Shown: positions 53,390 through 61,426 of the stretch, piece after piece
Layout: each line of letters begins with the position of its first letter
Numbering within the stretch: the first letter of the stretch is position 1
From: Asticcacaulis aquaticus
Lineage (GTDB): Bacteria; Pseudomonadota; Alphaproteobacteria; Caulobacterales; Caulobacteraceae
Direction of reading: 5' to 3'
Length of the DNA: 64,000 nt
NCBI RefSeq assembly: GCF_028550415.1
Contig: NZ_JAQQKX010000002.1
Location: forward strand, 1 to 64,000
The notes under the pieces: model-generated
Database searches by the model: none
Told to the model about the DNA's origin: nothing
What the model saw: the letters and a program-made list of their open reading frames with translations, nothing else
Translations under genes and position numbers: made by a program

Positions 53390-54142
53390 TCAAATCGGAT
53401 GACCGCGCAACGCCGCGCCCATCAGTTCGAAAAAGGTCTGCCGATCGCGGTAACGCTCCGGTTGCCATTCGGGATGCCACTGCACGCCCAATACCTGCGC
53501 GCCGCCAATATTGGCGCTGAAGCCTTCTATGATGCCGTCAGGCGCGACGGCTTCGACGGTCAGGCCCTCCCCCAGCCTGTCGACACCCTGAAAATGTACA
53601 GAATTGACGGTTAGCCAGTCGTGCAGAACCGCCCGCGCCAGCACACCGCCCGGCGTCAGGGCTACTTCATGCCTGTGGTTGAACATGGAGTCGAAGGCGA
53701 CGTCGGCAGGGGCATGGTGGTCGATGCGGTTGGAGCCCGGCGCCGCCTGCCCCAGATCGCGGCGCAAGGTTCCGCCGAGCGCCACATTGATCTCCTGAAA
53801 GCCACGGCAAATGCCGAAAACCGGCTTACCCGCAATGATCAGGCTTTCGATCAGACTCAGGGCCACCTCGTCACGCGCCGGATCGAACGGTCCCTCGCCG
53901 TCGGCTTGTCCGTAGCGGTGCGCTTCAACATTCGACGGCGAACCCGTCAGCAGCAGTCCATCTAATCGCGACGCCACGGCCTGCGCATCGAAATAGCCGG
54001 TAATGGCCGGGATCAACAGCGCCGAACACTGGCCATAGGTCATGGCCGCCCGCACGTAACGATCCATGACCGCCTGCGCCATTTCGACGCCGAAATCGCG
54101 GTGGCAGCACATGATGCCGACGACCGGGAGCGGCTCACGCAT
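53390..54142 (-). CDS. puuD: Gamma-glutamyl-gamma-aminobutyrate hydrolase
   Basis: A 250-residue class I glutamine-amidotransferase-like hydrolase. Nucleophile Cys112 in FGICRGFQEIN, His223 and Glu225 in GVQWHPEWQPE complete the triad. GICRGFQEINVALGGTL is the PuuD signature. It releases GABA from gamma-glutamyl-GABA. It is last in the potFHIG-puuD row, 3 bases after the ATPase gene, so uptake and this step share a transcript. Confidence 0.94.
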   Translation of the reverse strand: MREPLPVVGIMCCHRDFGVEMAQAVMDRYVRAAMTYGQCSALLIPAITGYFDAQAVASRLDGLLLTGSPSNVEAHRYGQADGEGPFDPARDEVALSLIESLIIAGKPVFGICRGFQEINVALGGTLRRDLGQAAPGSNRIDHHAPADVAFDSMFNHRHEVALTPGGVLARAVLHDWLTVNSVHFQGVDRLGEGLTVEAVAPDGIIEGFSANIGGAQVLGVQWHPEWQPERYRDRQTFFELMGAALRGHPI

Positions 54143-54145
54143 GGC

Positions 54146-55264
54146 TTAACTCAGCAGAGCCGCAGGGGCGCAGGCATTGAATGACAGCCACACCTTTTCG
54201 TCCCACGTAAAGTCTTCCTGATCCCAGCGTGTCAGGTTCGAACGCAGAACCTTGACCATACGACCGCTTTCCAGTTCGACCTCATAGACCGTTTCCGAGC
54301 CCAGATAGGTCATCAGGCGGATCGTCCCGGCGACAATATTGTAACCGTCGGGCGCGTCTTCCATCTTGGCCGGTTTGTGGTCGAACTTGTCCATCTCGAT
54401 CTTTTCCGGCCGCAGCGCCGCCCAGACGGTCGCCCCGGTCGCGCCGGTCACGCCGTGGTCAAGATAGATATCGCCGACGTCCTTCGTTTTGATGATCGCA
54501 TGGTCCGGCTCGTCGATATCGAGCGTCCCTTCGAACAGGTTCACGCTGCCGATAAAGTCGGCCACGAAGCGCGAATTGGGGAACTCATAGAGATCGAACG
54601 GCGTCGCCACCTGTTGCAGCAGCCCACGGTTCATCACGGCGCAGCGCGTGGCCATGGCCAGGGCCTCGTCCTGATCGTGGGTGACCATGATAAAGGTGAT
54701 GCCGACCTTTTCCTGAAGCAGCGACAGCTCCGTCCGCATGGCATCGCGCAATTTCGCATCCAGCGCCGACAAAGGCTCATCGAGCAGCAGGACGCGCGGC
54801 TTCTTGACCAGAGCCCGGGCCAGCGCCACGCGCTGCCGCTGACCGCCCGACATCTGGTCCGGCTTGCGCGGCCCGAAACCGGCCAGCTTGACCAGTTCCA
54901 GCGCTTCCTCGGCGCGGGCACGGGCCTCTGAACCGCCGATGCCGTCCATCTTGAGACCATAGGCGACGTTGTCGAGCACGGTCATGTGCGGGAACACGGC
55001 GTAGGACTGAAACACCATATTGACCGGGCGCTTGTTCGGCGGCGTCGTCGAGACATCCTGCCCATCGATCAGGACACGGCCTTCGGTCGGCATTTCGAAC
55101 CCGGCCAGCATGCGCAGCAGCGTGGTCTTGCCACAACCCGACGGGCCGAGCAGCGAGAAGAACTCCCCTTCCTTGATGTCGAGCGAGACGTTGTCGACGG
55201 CGGTATTCTTGCCGAAGCGCTTGGAGACGTTCTCGAAACTGATGATGGTTTTGGCTTCGGACAT
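54146..55264 (-). CDS. potG: Putrescine ABC transporter ATPase
   Basis: A 372-residue ABC ATPase of the PotA/PotG type. Walker A GPSGCGKT (40-47), signature MSGGQRQRVALARAL, Walker B VLLLDEPLSALD, switch His in MVTHDQDEA. The C-terminal TOBE-like domain (ALRPEKIEM, VYEVELESGRMVKVLRSN) is regulatory. It powers import with PotH and PotI. It starts where potI stops. Confidence 0.94.
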   Translation of the reverse strand: MSEAKTIISFENVSKRFGKNTAVDNVSLDIKEGEFFSLLGPSGCGKTTLLRMLAGFEMPTEGRVLIDGQDVSTTPPNKRPVNMVFQSYAVFPHMTVLDNVAYGLKMDGIGGSEARARAEEALELVKLAGFGPRKPDQMSGGQRQRVALARALVKKPRVLLLDEPLSALDAKLRDAMRTELSLLQEKVGITFIMVTHDQDEALAMATRCAVMNRGLLQQVATPFDLYEFPNSRFVADFIGSVNLFEGTLDIDEPDHAIIKTKDVGDIYLDHGVTGATGATVWAALRPEKIEMDKFDHKPAKMEDAPDGYNIVAGTIRLMTYLGSETVYEVELESGRMVKVLRSNLTRWDQEDFTWDEKVWLSFNACAPAALLS

Positions 55265-56134
55265 TTACTTTTTCTCCGTGCCGTGGCCGGCGGTCAGGGC
55301 GTCAGAGCCCTGAAATTTGAGCGCAAGGAAGGTCAGCAGCACCGTAACGACGATCAGGATGGTCGAGGCGGCATTGACCTCGGGCGTCACCGAGAAGCGT
55401 ACCATCGAATAGACCTTAACCGGGAAGGTCACCGTGTCCGGTCCCGCCGTAAAGAAGGTGATGACGAAATCATCGAGCGACAGGGTGAAGGCCAGAAGCG
55501 CCCCGGCGATCAACGACGGCTTGATGTGCGGAATGACCACGTCCATCAAAGCGCGGAAATCGCTGGCCCCCAGATCCTTGGCGGCTTCTTCGAGCTCGCG
55601 GTTGAACGAGGCCAGACGCGCCCGCACAACCACCGCCACGAACGGGAAGCTGAAGGAGACGTGGGCAATGATGATGGCCCCGAGGTTCAACGGCCACGGC
55701 AGGCCCTGCGGCCAGGGCAGCACCTTGGCGAAAAAGACGAGCATACCGACGCCCATGCAGATTTCCGGCACCACGATCGGCACGGCCAGCGCCCCGTCGA
55801 ATAGGGTCTTGCCGCCGAACCTGAACCGCCACAGGACTATGGCGGCCATGGCCCCGACAATCACCGAAAGGATCGTCGAGCACAGCGCAATGGTCAACGA
55901 ATTGCCGAACGCCGTGATCAAGCTCTCATTGGTCAGGGCCTTCTGGTAATATTTGAGCGTGAAACCCTTCCAGATCGTGGTCGAACGCGAGTCGTTGAAG
56001 CTGAACACCATCAGGGTCAGCAAAGGGCCGTAAAGGAAGATGGTAACGCCGATCAGCCAGGCCTGAATCGGCCAGCGGCGCAGATATTCCAGCGGCGCAG
56101 GCGGCATCTTGCGCGGTTTGATAGCGGTTGTCAT
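55265..56134 (-). CDS. potI: Putrescine ABC transporter permease PotI
   Basis: A 289-residue permease with six helices. The EAA loop that contacts the ATPase is EEAAKDLGASDFRALMDVVIPHIKPSLIAG. The TM order and the GKTLFDGALAVPIVVPEICMGVGMLVFF segment match PotI. It overlaps potH by 4 bases (ATGA) and abuts potG, so all are in one operon. Confidence 0.94.
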   Translation of the reverse strand: MTTAIKPRKMPPAPLEYLRRWPIQAWLIGVTIFLYGPLLTLMVFSFNDSRSTTIWKGFTLKYYQKALTNESLITAFGNSLTIALCSTILSVIVGAMAAIVLWRFRFGGKTLFDGALAVPIVVPEICMGVGMLVFFAKVLPWPQGLPWPLNLGAIIIAHVSFSFPFVAVVVRARLASFNRELEEAAKDLGASDFRALMDVVIPHIKPSLIAGALLAFTLSLDDFVITFFTAGPDTVTFPVKVYSMVRFSVTPEVNAASTILIVVTVLLTFLALKFQGSDALTAGHGTEKK

Positions 56135-57033
56135 GCGACCCTCTTTCTGGCGCGGGCCTCCAAAACGCCCTGAACGGCGATGGCAATAAAGGTCAGGTAG
56201 ACGAGCAGGAACGACAGCGCCGCCCCGAACGGCCAGTTATTGGCGCGCTTGAACTGAGATTCGATGACATTGGCGATCATCTGTGAATCCGGCCCGCCGA
56301 GCAGGTCGGGCGTCAGGTAAGACCCCAGCGCCGGGATGAAGGTGATCAGGATACCCGACGCGATCCCCGCCCCGGCCATCGGTATGACGACGTTGAACAG
56401 GGTGCGGATATGCCCGGCGCCAAGATCGAGCGAGGCCTCCAGCAGCGACTTATCCAGCCGGTCGAGCGCTGAATAGAGCGGCAGGATCATGAACGGCAGG
56501 TTGACGAAGACAAGCCCGAACACCACGGCGAAATTGTTATTGAGCAAGGCCAGCGGTTCGAACACGCCCAAAGCGCCGCCGGTCATGCCGTTGACGCTGT
56601 TATGGACCATTTCAAGGCCCATATTGATCAGGCCCTTGGTGCGTAAAACCGCGATCAGGGCATAGGTGCGGATCAGCAGGTTGGTCATGAACGGCAGCAT
56701 GACCAGCAGCAGCAGCCACGGTTTCAGCTTGTCCGAAGCAAAAGTGATCGCCAGCGCGACCGGAAAACCGATAACCAGACACAGGAACGTCGTCAGACCT
56801 GCTATCCAGAACGATTTAACGAAAATATTGAGATAGAGCGGTGAAAAAGCATGGGCGTAGTTCGACCACGTACCGGTAAAGGCAATGTCGACCAGCCCGT
56901 CGTTCTGCCCGAACGAATAGAGCCACACGATGCTCAGAGGGGCGATGAAGAACACCACCAGCCAGAACAGGGGCGCGCTGAGGAGCGTCAGGAAGAGCCC
57001 CTTCGCCTGCCGCCAGGATTGTTCCATAACCAC
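56131..57033 (-). CDS. potH: Putrescine ABC transporter permease PotH
   Basis: A 300-residue permease with six helices; the EAA loop is EASLDLGAGHIRTLFNVVIPMAGAGIASG. LLVMLPFMTNLLIRTYALIAVLRTKG is the conserved PotB/PotH region. It pairs with PotI. A repeat-filled gap of 188 bases separates it from potF upstream. Confidence 0.94.
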   Translation of the reverse strand: MVMEQSWRQAKGLFLTLLSAPLFWLVVFFIAPLSIVWLYSFGQNDGLVDIAFTGTWSNYAHAFSPLYLNIFVKSFWIAGLTTFLCLVIGFPVALAITFASDKLKPWLLLLVMLPFMTNLLIRTYALIAVLRTKGLINMGLEMVHNSVNGMTGGALGVFEPLALLNNNFAVVFGLVFVNLPFMILPLYSALDRLDKSLLEASLDLGAGHIRTLFNVVIPMAGAGIASGILITFIPALGSYLTPDLLGGPDSQMIANVIESQFKRANNWPFGAALSFLLVYLTFIAIAVQGVLEARARKRVA

Positions 57034-57045
57034 CTCCCTATCTTA

Positions 57046-57213
57046 CCTACTCCCCCGGCGTGCCGGGGGAGGTGGATGGCCGCAGGCCAGACGGAGGGGG
57101 GCTTGCGATGTTTCAACAATTACGACGGTTGAAATTAAGAGCCCCCACCACCGCATCTAGCCGCGTAAACGCGGCGTCGTGCGGTCCCCCTCCCCAGCAA
57201 GCTGGGGAGGTAT
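57046..57213. repeat. Intergenic palindromic repeat between potF and potH
   Basis: CTCCCCCGGCGTGCCGGGGGAG (57050-57071), GGCCGCAGGCC, a CCGCGTAAACGCGG hairpin (57161-57174) and CCTCCCCAGCAAGCTGGGGAGG (57189-57210). It may lower downstream expression relative to potF, as stem-loops after binding-protein genes often do. Confidence 0.75.
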
Positions 57214-57221
57214 TAGATCGA

Positions 57222-58334
57222 CTACGCCTCTTCTTCTGCCGGCATACCCGCCGCCGCACGGACGCGCGTGATCAGCTCTTCCATCTTCTGCGCCATTTCG
57301 GCACCGGCAAAAGCCGCGTATTCGCACTTGGCGAGAGCCTCGGCGGGCGGGAAGATGATCGGGTTGTTCTTGTAGCTGTCCGGCATCAGAGCCTTGGCGG
57401 CCAGATTCGGCGTCGGATACTTGATCTCGGTCGAAATCGCCGCACCCGCCTTGGCATCGAGCAGATAGTTGATGAAGGCGTGCGCTTCGTCTGGCATAGG
57501 TGCGCCGACCGGGATAGCCAGCGTATCGGCGTTGAACTGCGAGCCTTCGACCGGCACCACGAAATCCAGTTCCGGCATTTCGGCCTTCTTCTGCGCGATG
57601 TCGCCGTTATATTCAATGACCACATCGACGTCACCACCGGCCAGCAGGTCCTGCCCGTCGTCGGAATGGAAGCGCAGGATATTGCCCGCCTTGACCTGCT
57701 TCGTCAGCAGGGCCTCGACATCTGCGAGCACCTTGTCGTCCAGCGCATTGACGCTGTGGCCCAGATATTTGGCCGCCAGACGCACGAGGTCACCGGCTTC
57801 GGATAACCACGCGATCTTCTTAGCATAGGTGTCGGAGTCGAAGACGTATTTCCACGAATCCGGGATCTTGCCGTCCTTCATGGTCTTGGTGTTATAGCCG
57901 ATGCCCAGCACCAACCAGGTGTAGGGCATGGAGAATTTGCGGCCCGGATCGTAGGGCGGATTGAGGAAGGCCGGATCGACGTTCTTGAGGTTCGGAATTT
58001 TCGCATGGTCCAGCGGCATGAGCAAATTGGCCTGGCTCATGCGCTCGACGAAGTCGTTCGACGGCACAATGACGTCGAAGCCCGAATTACCGGCCTTCAG
58101 CTTGGCAAACAGTTCGTCGTTCGAGGCGAACAGGCTCATATTGACAGGTGTGCCGGTGGCTTTTTCGAAATCGCCGAGCGTCGTCGGCCCGATATAGGTG
58201 TCCCAGTTATAGAAGTTCAGCTTCTTCTTGGCCGGTTCGCAACCCGCGAGACCGCCGAAGCTGATGCCCATCGCGGCGGCGCCAAGGCCTTGCAGGATCG
58301 AACGGCGCGAGGCCGGGATTTTCGGAAAAGTCAT
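57222..58334 (-). CDS. potF: Putrescine-binding protein PotF
   Basis: A 370-residue periplasmic-binding protein of the PotD/PotF family. YNWDTYIGPTTLGDFEKATGTPVNMSLFASNDELFAKL is the family start; LAGGDVDVVIEYNGDIA and FVVPVEGSQFNADTLAIPVGAP follow. The signal carries a twin-arginine motif (ASRRSILQGLG) and a lipobox ending GLAGC (Cys32), so it is probably a Tat-exported lipoprotein, unlike the E. coli protein. GGAG lies before the ATG. It begins the transporter operon; TGTGATCAC is upstream. Confidence 0.93.
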   Translation of the reverse strand: MTFPKIPASRRSILQGLGAAAMGISFGGLAGCEPAKKKLNFYNWDTYIGPTTLGDFEKATGTPVNMSLFASNDELFAKLKAGNSGFDVIVPSNDFVERMSQANLLMPLDHAKIPNLKNVDPAFLNPPYDPGRKFSMPYTWLVLGIGYNTKTMKDGKIPDSWKYVFDSDTYAKKIAWLSEAGDLVRLAAKYLGHSVNALDDKVLADVEALLTKQVKAGNILRFHSDDGQDLLAGGDVDVVIEYNGDIAQKKAEMPELDFVVPVEGSQFNADTLAIPVGAPMPDEAHAFINYLLDAKAGAAISTEIKYPTPNLAAKALMPDSYKNNPIIFPPAEALAKCEYAAFAGAEMAQKMEELITRVRAAAGMPAEEEA

Positions 58335-58481
58335 GTCCCCATCTCCTTCAAGGCTTCAAACGCCGCCCTTTACGGGACGGGCGACGCGGTGGTGCTGAAC
58401 CATTGGAGAGCCTTATCCAGCCCCCCTGAATGTGACGATAAGTTAACAGAATACGGGAATGACCTTCTGTCAACCGCGTTC

Positions 58482-58491
58482 TGTGATCACG
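58482..58491. promoter_or_regulatory. TGTGATCACA operator 3, before potF
   Basis: TGTGATCACG is one base off the palindrome. On the minus strand a TTGACA (58468-58473) lies 8 bases downstream of it and could be the potF -35 box. Confidence 0.6.
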
Positions 58492-58511
58492 TTCGCAAAT
58501 GCGGTAATTAT

Positions 58512-59903
58512 TTACGCGTTTCTCAGATACCAGTCGTAGTCCAGTTCGGTCACCTCCTCGAAGAAACGCGCCTGTTCCGTCTTCTTGACCTTGACGTACA
58601 TGTCGACGAAGCGGTCCCCCAGATAGTCGCGCAGGACCGCTGATTTATCGAGATAATCGACCGCCGCGTACCAGTTGGTCGGCAGGGTCGCGCCGGTTTC
58701 CGCCGCCACGGCATAGCCGTTGCCGACCACCGCCGGGCCGGGATCGGTTTTCTGTGTGATGCCGTGATGCGCACAGGCGAGAATCGCCGCCAGTACCAGA
58801 TAGGGGTTACCGTCCGCCCCGGCGACGCGGTGTTCGACGTGACGCGTGTGGGCTGGACCCGCGGTAACGCGAAGGCTGACCGTGCGGTTATTCACCCCCC
58901 AGGTCAGGCCGACCGGCGCGTAGGAATTGGCTTTGAAGCGCTTGAAGCTGTTAGCCCCCGGCGCGAGGATACCCATGCAGTCGGCAAGGTGATCTTTCAT
59001 CCCGCCGATCATGGTTTTCAGCAACTCCGAACCTTCCGGGTGTTCGGCGGCGCACAGATTCTTGCCGTCTTTGTCGGCCACCGACACATGGACGTGGAAG
59101 CCGGATCCGGCGCGATCGGCCCACGGCTTGGCCATGAAGGTCGCCTCGATACCGAGGCTGAGCGCCACGCCCTTGGCCATGCGCTTGTACAGCACCGCAT
59201 CGTCGGCGGCGCGCAGGGCGTCGGGCTTGTGCTTTAGTGTGAGTTCGACCTGACCCGGCGCGAACTCGGAAATGGCCCCTTCGAGCGGAATATTCATGAC
59301 ATCCGCCGTCTCCCACAGGGTGCGGAAGAACTCGCCGTGCGCCTCGACCTCGGGAAGGCCATAGACCTGAATGCCCTTGGGCGTCTCGCCGGTGTTGAAG
59401 CCGCGCGCGGGAACGAGTTGCCCGTCCTTGCGCTCGATATCGACGAGGTAATATTCCAGTTCGCACGCCACCACCGGCGTCAGACCATCGGCTTTATAGC
59501 GATCCAACACCCCTTGCAGGACATGGCGCGGATCGAGATCGTTCGGCGTGCCGTCAAGCTCATAGAGCGACAGCATAACCTGCCCCACGTCGTCGCCCAG
59601 CCACGGCGCGGGCGTCAGCGTCCCCGGCACCGGGCGCGCCACCCGATCCGCATCGCCATCTTCCCAGACAAGGCCGGTGTCCTCGCAATCGGCCCCCAGC
59701 GTATCGACCACCAGAATCGACCCCGGCAGGAAGCGCCCATATTCATAGATCGGCAAAAGTTCGTGCCGCCGCAGCCGCTTGCCGCGCGGGACCCCGGTCA
59801 TAGAGGTAAACAGAATCTCGAAATAGTTTATCTCAGGGTGCGCATCGAGAAAGGCCTTGGCTTCATCGACAGTGGCGACCATGGGGTGCGGGGGTAGTGA
59901 CAT
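58512..59903 (-). CDS. Second glutamine-synthetase-family ligase
   Basis: A 463-residue GS-fold ligase. Motifs: ACELEYYLVDIE, ISEFAPGQVELTLKH, GSGFHVHVSVAD, and GLTWGVNNRTVSLRVTAGPAHTRHVEHRVAGADGNPYLV. It lacks the GlnA adenylylation loop. The residues around the substrate site differ from those of the puuA product at 44388 (for example NNRTVSLRV against DNRTAGLRV), so it may take a different amine or polyamine. It follows the PLP enzyme gene on the same strand and precedes potF by 178 bases. Confidence 0.88.
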   Translation of the reverse strand: MSLPPHPMVATVDEAKAFLDAHPEINYFEILFTSMTGVPRGKRLRRHELLPIYEYGRFLPGSILVVDTLGADCEDTGLVWEDGDADRVARPVPGTLTPAPWLGDDVGQVMLSLYELDGTPNDLDPRHVLQGVLDRYKADGLTPVVACELEYYLVDIERKDGQLVPARGFNTGETPKGIQVYGLPEVEAHGEFFRTLWETADVMNIPLEGAISEFAPGQVELTLKHKPDALRAADDAVLYKRMAKGVALSLGIEATFMAKPWADRAGSGFHVHVSVADKDGKNLCAAEHPEGSELLKTMIGGMKDHLADCMGILAPGANSFKRFKANSYAPVGLTWGVNNRTVSLRVTAGPAHTRHVEHRVAGADGNPYLVLAAILACAHHGITQKTDPGPAVVGNGYAVAAETGATLPTNWYAAVDYLDKSAVLRDYLGDRFVDMYVKVKKTEQARFFEEVTELDYDWYLRNA

Positions 59904-59926
59904 TGGGCTCTCTTTCGTCCTCCCGC

Positions 59927-61279
59927 CTACGCGGCAGAGGATGTGAAACGCTTATATTCGATACTAAAAGCTTCGATGGCGTCGACCAGCCGCTTAACCG
60001 CTTCCGGTGTCGTTTTCGGCGAGATCAGCATCATATTGTGAAACGGCGCGATCAGAACGCCCCGGTTGATCAGGTACAGATGAAACGCTTTTAACAGAGC
60101 CGGATCAAGGGCCTTGCGCATGGTTTGCGCGTCGCGCGGGGCAGGCGACGCAAAGACCAGTTCAGCCCGCGCGCCGACATGCACGACGCTCCAGTCGAGT
60201 TCCTGCCGCCAGATGACGCAACGCAGTTGGGCGACCAGACTTTCCGCGCCCTTCTGCATGTAGTCGTAGGCCGGACGGGTCATGATTTCGGTCAGCATGG
60301 TCCTGATGCCGCTCATGGCCAAAGCATTCCCGGACAGGGTCGTGCCGATACCCGAAGACCCGCCGCCGATGGCTGTTTGTGCGGCGTCCATGCGCGCGGC
60401 AACCTCAGCGCTCACGCCCCAGACGGCGGCAGGAATCCCCCCCGCGATGGCCTTGCCGATCACCAGCATATCGGCGCGCAGGTCGTGTTCTTTGACATAA
60501 CCGCCATAGCCCGACGACAGGGTATGGGTTTCATCATAGACTAGCAGCGTACCGGTACGGTCGCACAGGTCGCGCAAGGCCTGATGATAGCCTTCGTCCG
60601 GCAATATCATGCCGCAATTGGTCATCACCGGTTCGAGCAGTACGCAGGCAATATTGTTGCCCGCCAGGGCACTTTCCATCGCCGTCAGGTCATTGAACGG
60701 CACGACGACCGTGTGTTGGGTCAGGTCGATGACCTGCCCGATCAAACCGGGTTTGGCGACCGTCTGGCCGTCCTTCAGCACCACGAAGGCGTCATCGACC
60801 ATGCCATGATAGGCACCGTCGATAATCAGGATTGTGTCGCGCTGGGTAATCGCCCGCGCCCAGCGGATCGCCGCACGGTTGGCGTCGGATGCTGTCGTCG
60901 CGCATTGCCACAACGGCAAGCCGAACCGTTCGGAGAGCAACCGCCCGACCTCGACGCTGTCCGCCGTCGGCAGCATGAAGCCGACGCCCTGCCCCGCCTG
61001 CCGGGTTATCGCGGCTTGCAGTTCTTCGCGCCCGTGACCGAACATCGACGGCGTGTCGCCCAGGCAGAAATCGTCATAGGCGTAACCGTCGACGTCCCAC
61101 AGGGTCGCGTCCTTGGCACGGGTGGCAAATAGCGGCACCGGCGAGGCCCAGTCGTCCATCCAGTGCAACGGCACGCCCCCGCGCCACACGGCCTGAGCCT
61201 CGGCGGCGTGTGCGAGGGTCTTGGGGTGCATGGCGTTGAAGATCGCGGTTTGTTCGGCGATTAAGTCAGCGAGGGACAA
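59927..61279 (-). CDS. PLP enzyme of the class III/GSA-aminomutase type
   Basis: A 450-residue fold type I PLP enzyme. The PLP Lys276 is in MLVIGKAIAGGIPAAVWG and the Asp249 pairing with the cofactor is in LLVYDETHTL. LWDVDGYAYDDFCLGDTPSMFGH and the SSGIGTTLSGNALAMSG segment are closer to glutamate-1-semialdehyde aminomutases than to GabT. In this operon it may be the GABA transaminase, feeding gabD; that is inference. It lies 23 bases upstream of the GS-type gene and 148 bases (a repeat) after gabD. Confidence 0.83.
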   Translation of the reverse strand: MSLADLIAEQTAIFNAMHPKTLAHAAEAQAVWRGGVPLHWMDDWASPVPLFATRAKDATLWDVDGYAYDDFCLGDTPSMFGHGREELQAAITRQAGQGVGFMLPTADSVEVGRLLSERFGLPLWQCATTASDANRAAIRWARAITQRDTILIIDGAYHGMVDDAFVVLKDGQTVAKPGLIGQVIDLTQHTVVVPFNDLTAMESALAGNNIACVLLEPVMTNCGMILPDEGYHQALRDLCDRTGTLLVYDETHTLSSGYGGYVKEHDLRADMLVIGKAIAGGIPAAVWGVSAEVAARMDAAQTAIGGGSSGIGTTLSGNALAMSGIRTMLTEIMTRPAYDYMQKGAESLVAQLRCVIWRQELDWSVVHVGARAELVFASPAPRDAQTMRKALDPALLKAFHLYLINRGVLIAPFHNMMLISPKTTPEAVKRLVDAIEAFSIEYKRFTSSAA

Positions 61280-61426
61280 AAGTGGCCCCCTCCGTCAGCG
61301 ACTTCGCGCTGACACCTCCCCCGTTACGCCCTGAAAGGCTTACAGGGGAGGATGAAAGCATTACATCCTCCCCTGCGATAGCGGGGGAGGTGGCGGCGAA
61401 GCCGACGGAGTGGGCAAAACCTACCC
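61280..61426. repeat. Intergenic palindromic repeat between gabD and the PLP enzyme gene
   Basis: CCCCCTCCGTCAGCGACTTC and its partner GAAGCCGACGGAGTGGG bracket CCTCCCC.../...GGGGGAGG units, giving a nested inverted repeat of about 120 bases. Largest member of the family here. Confidence 0.75.
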
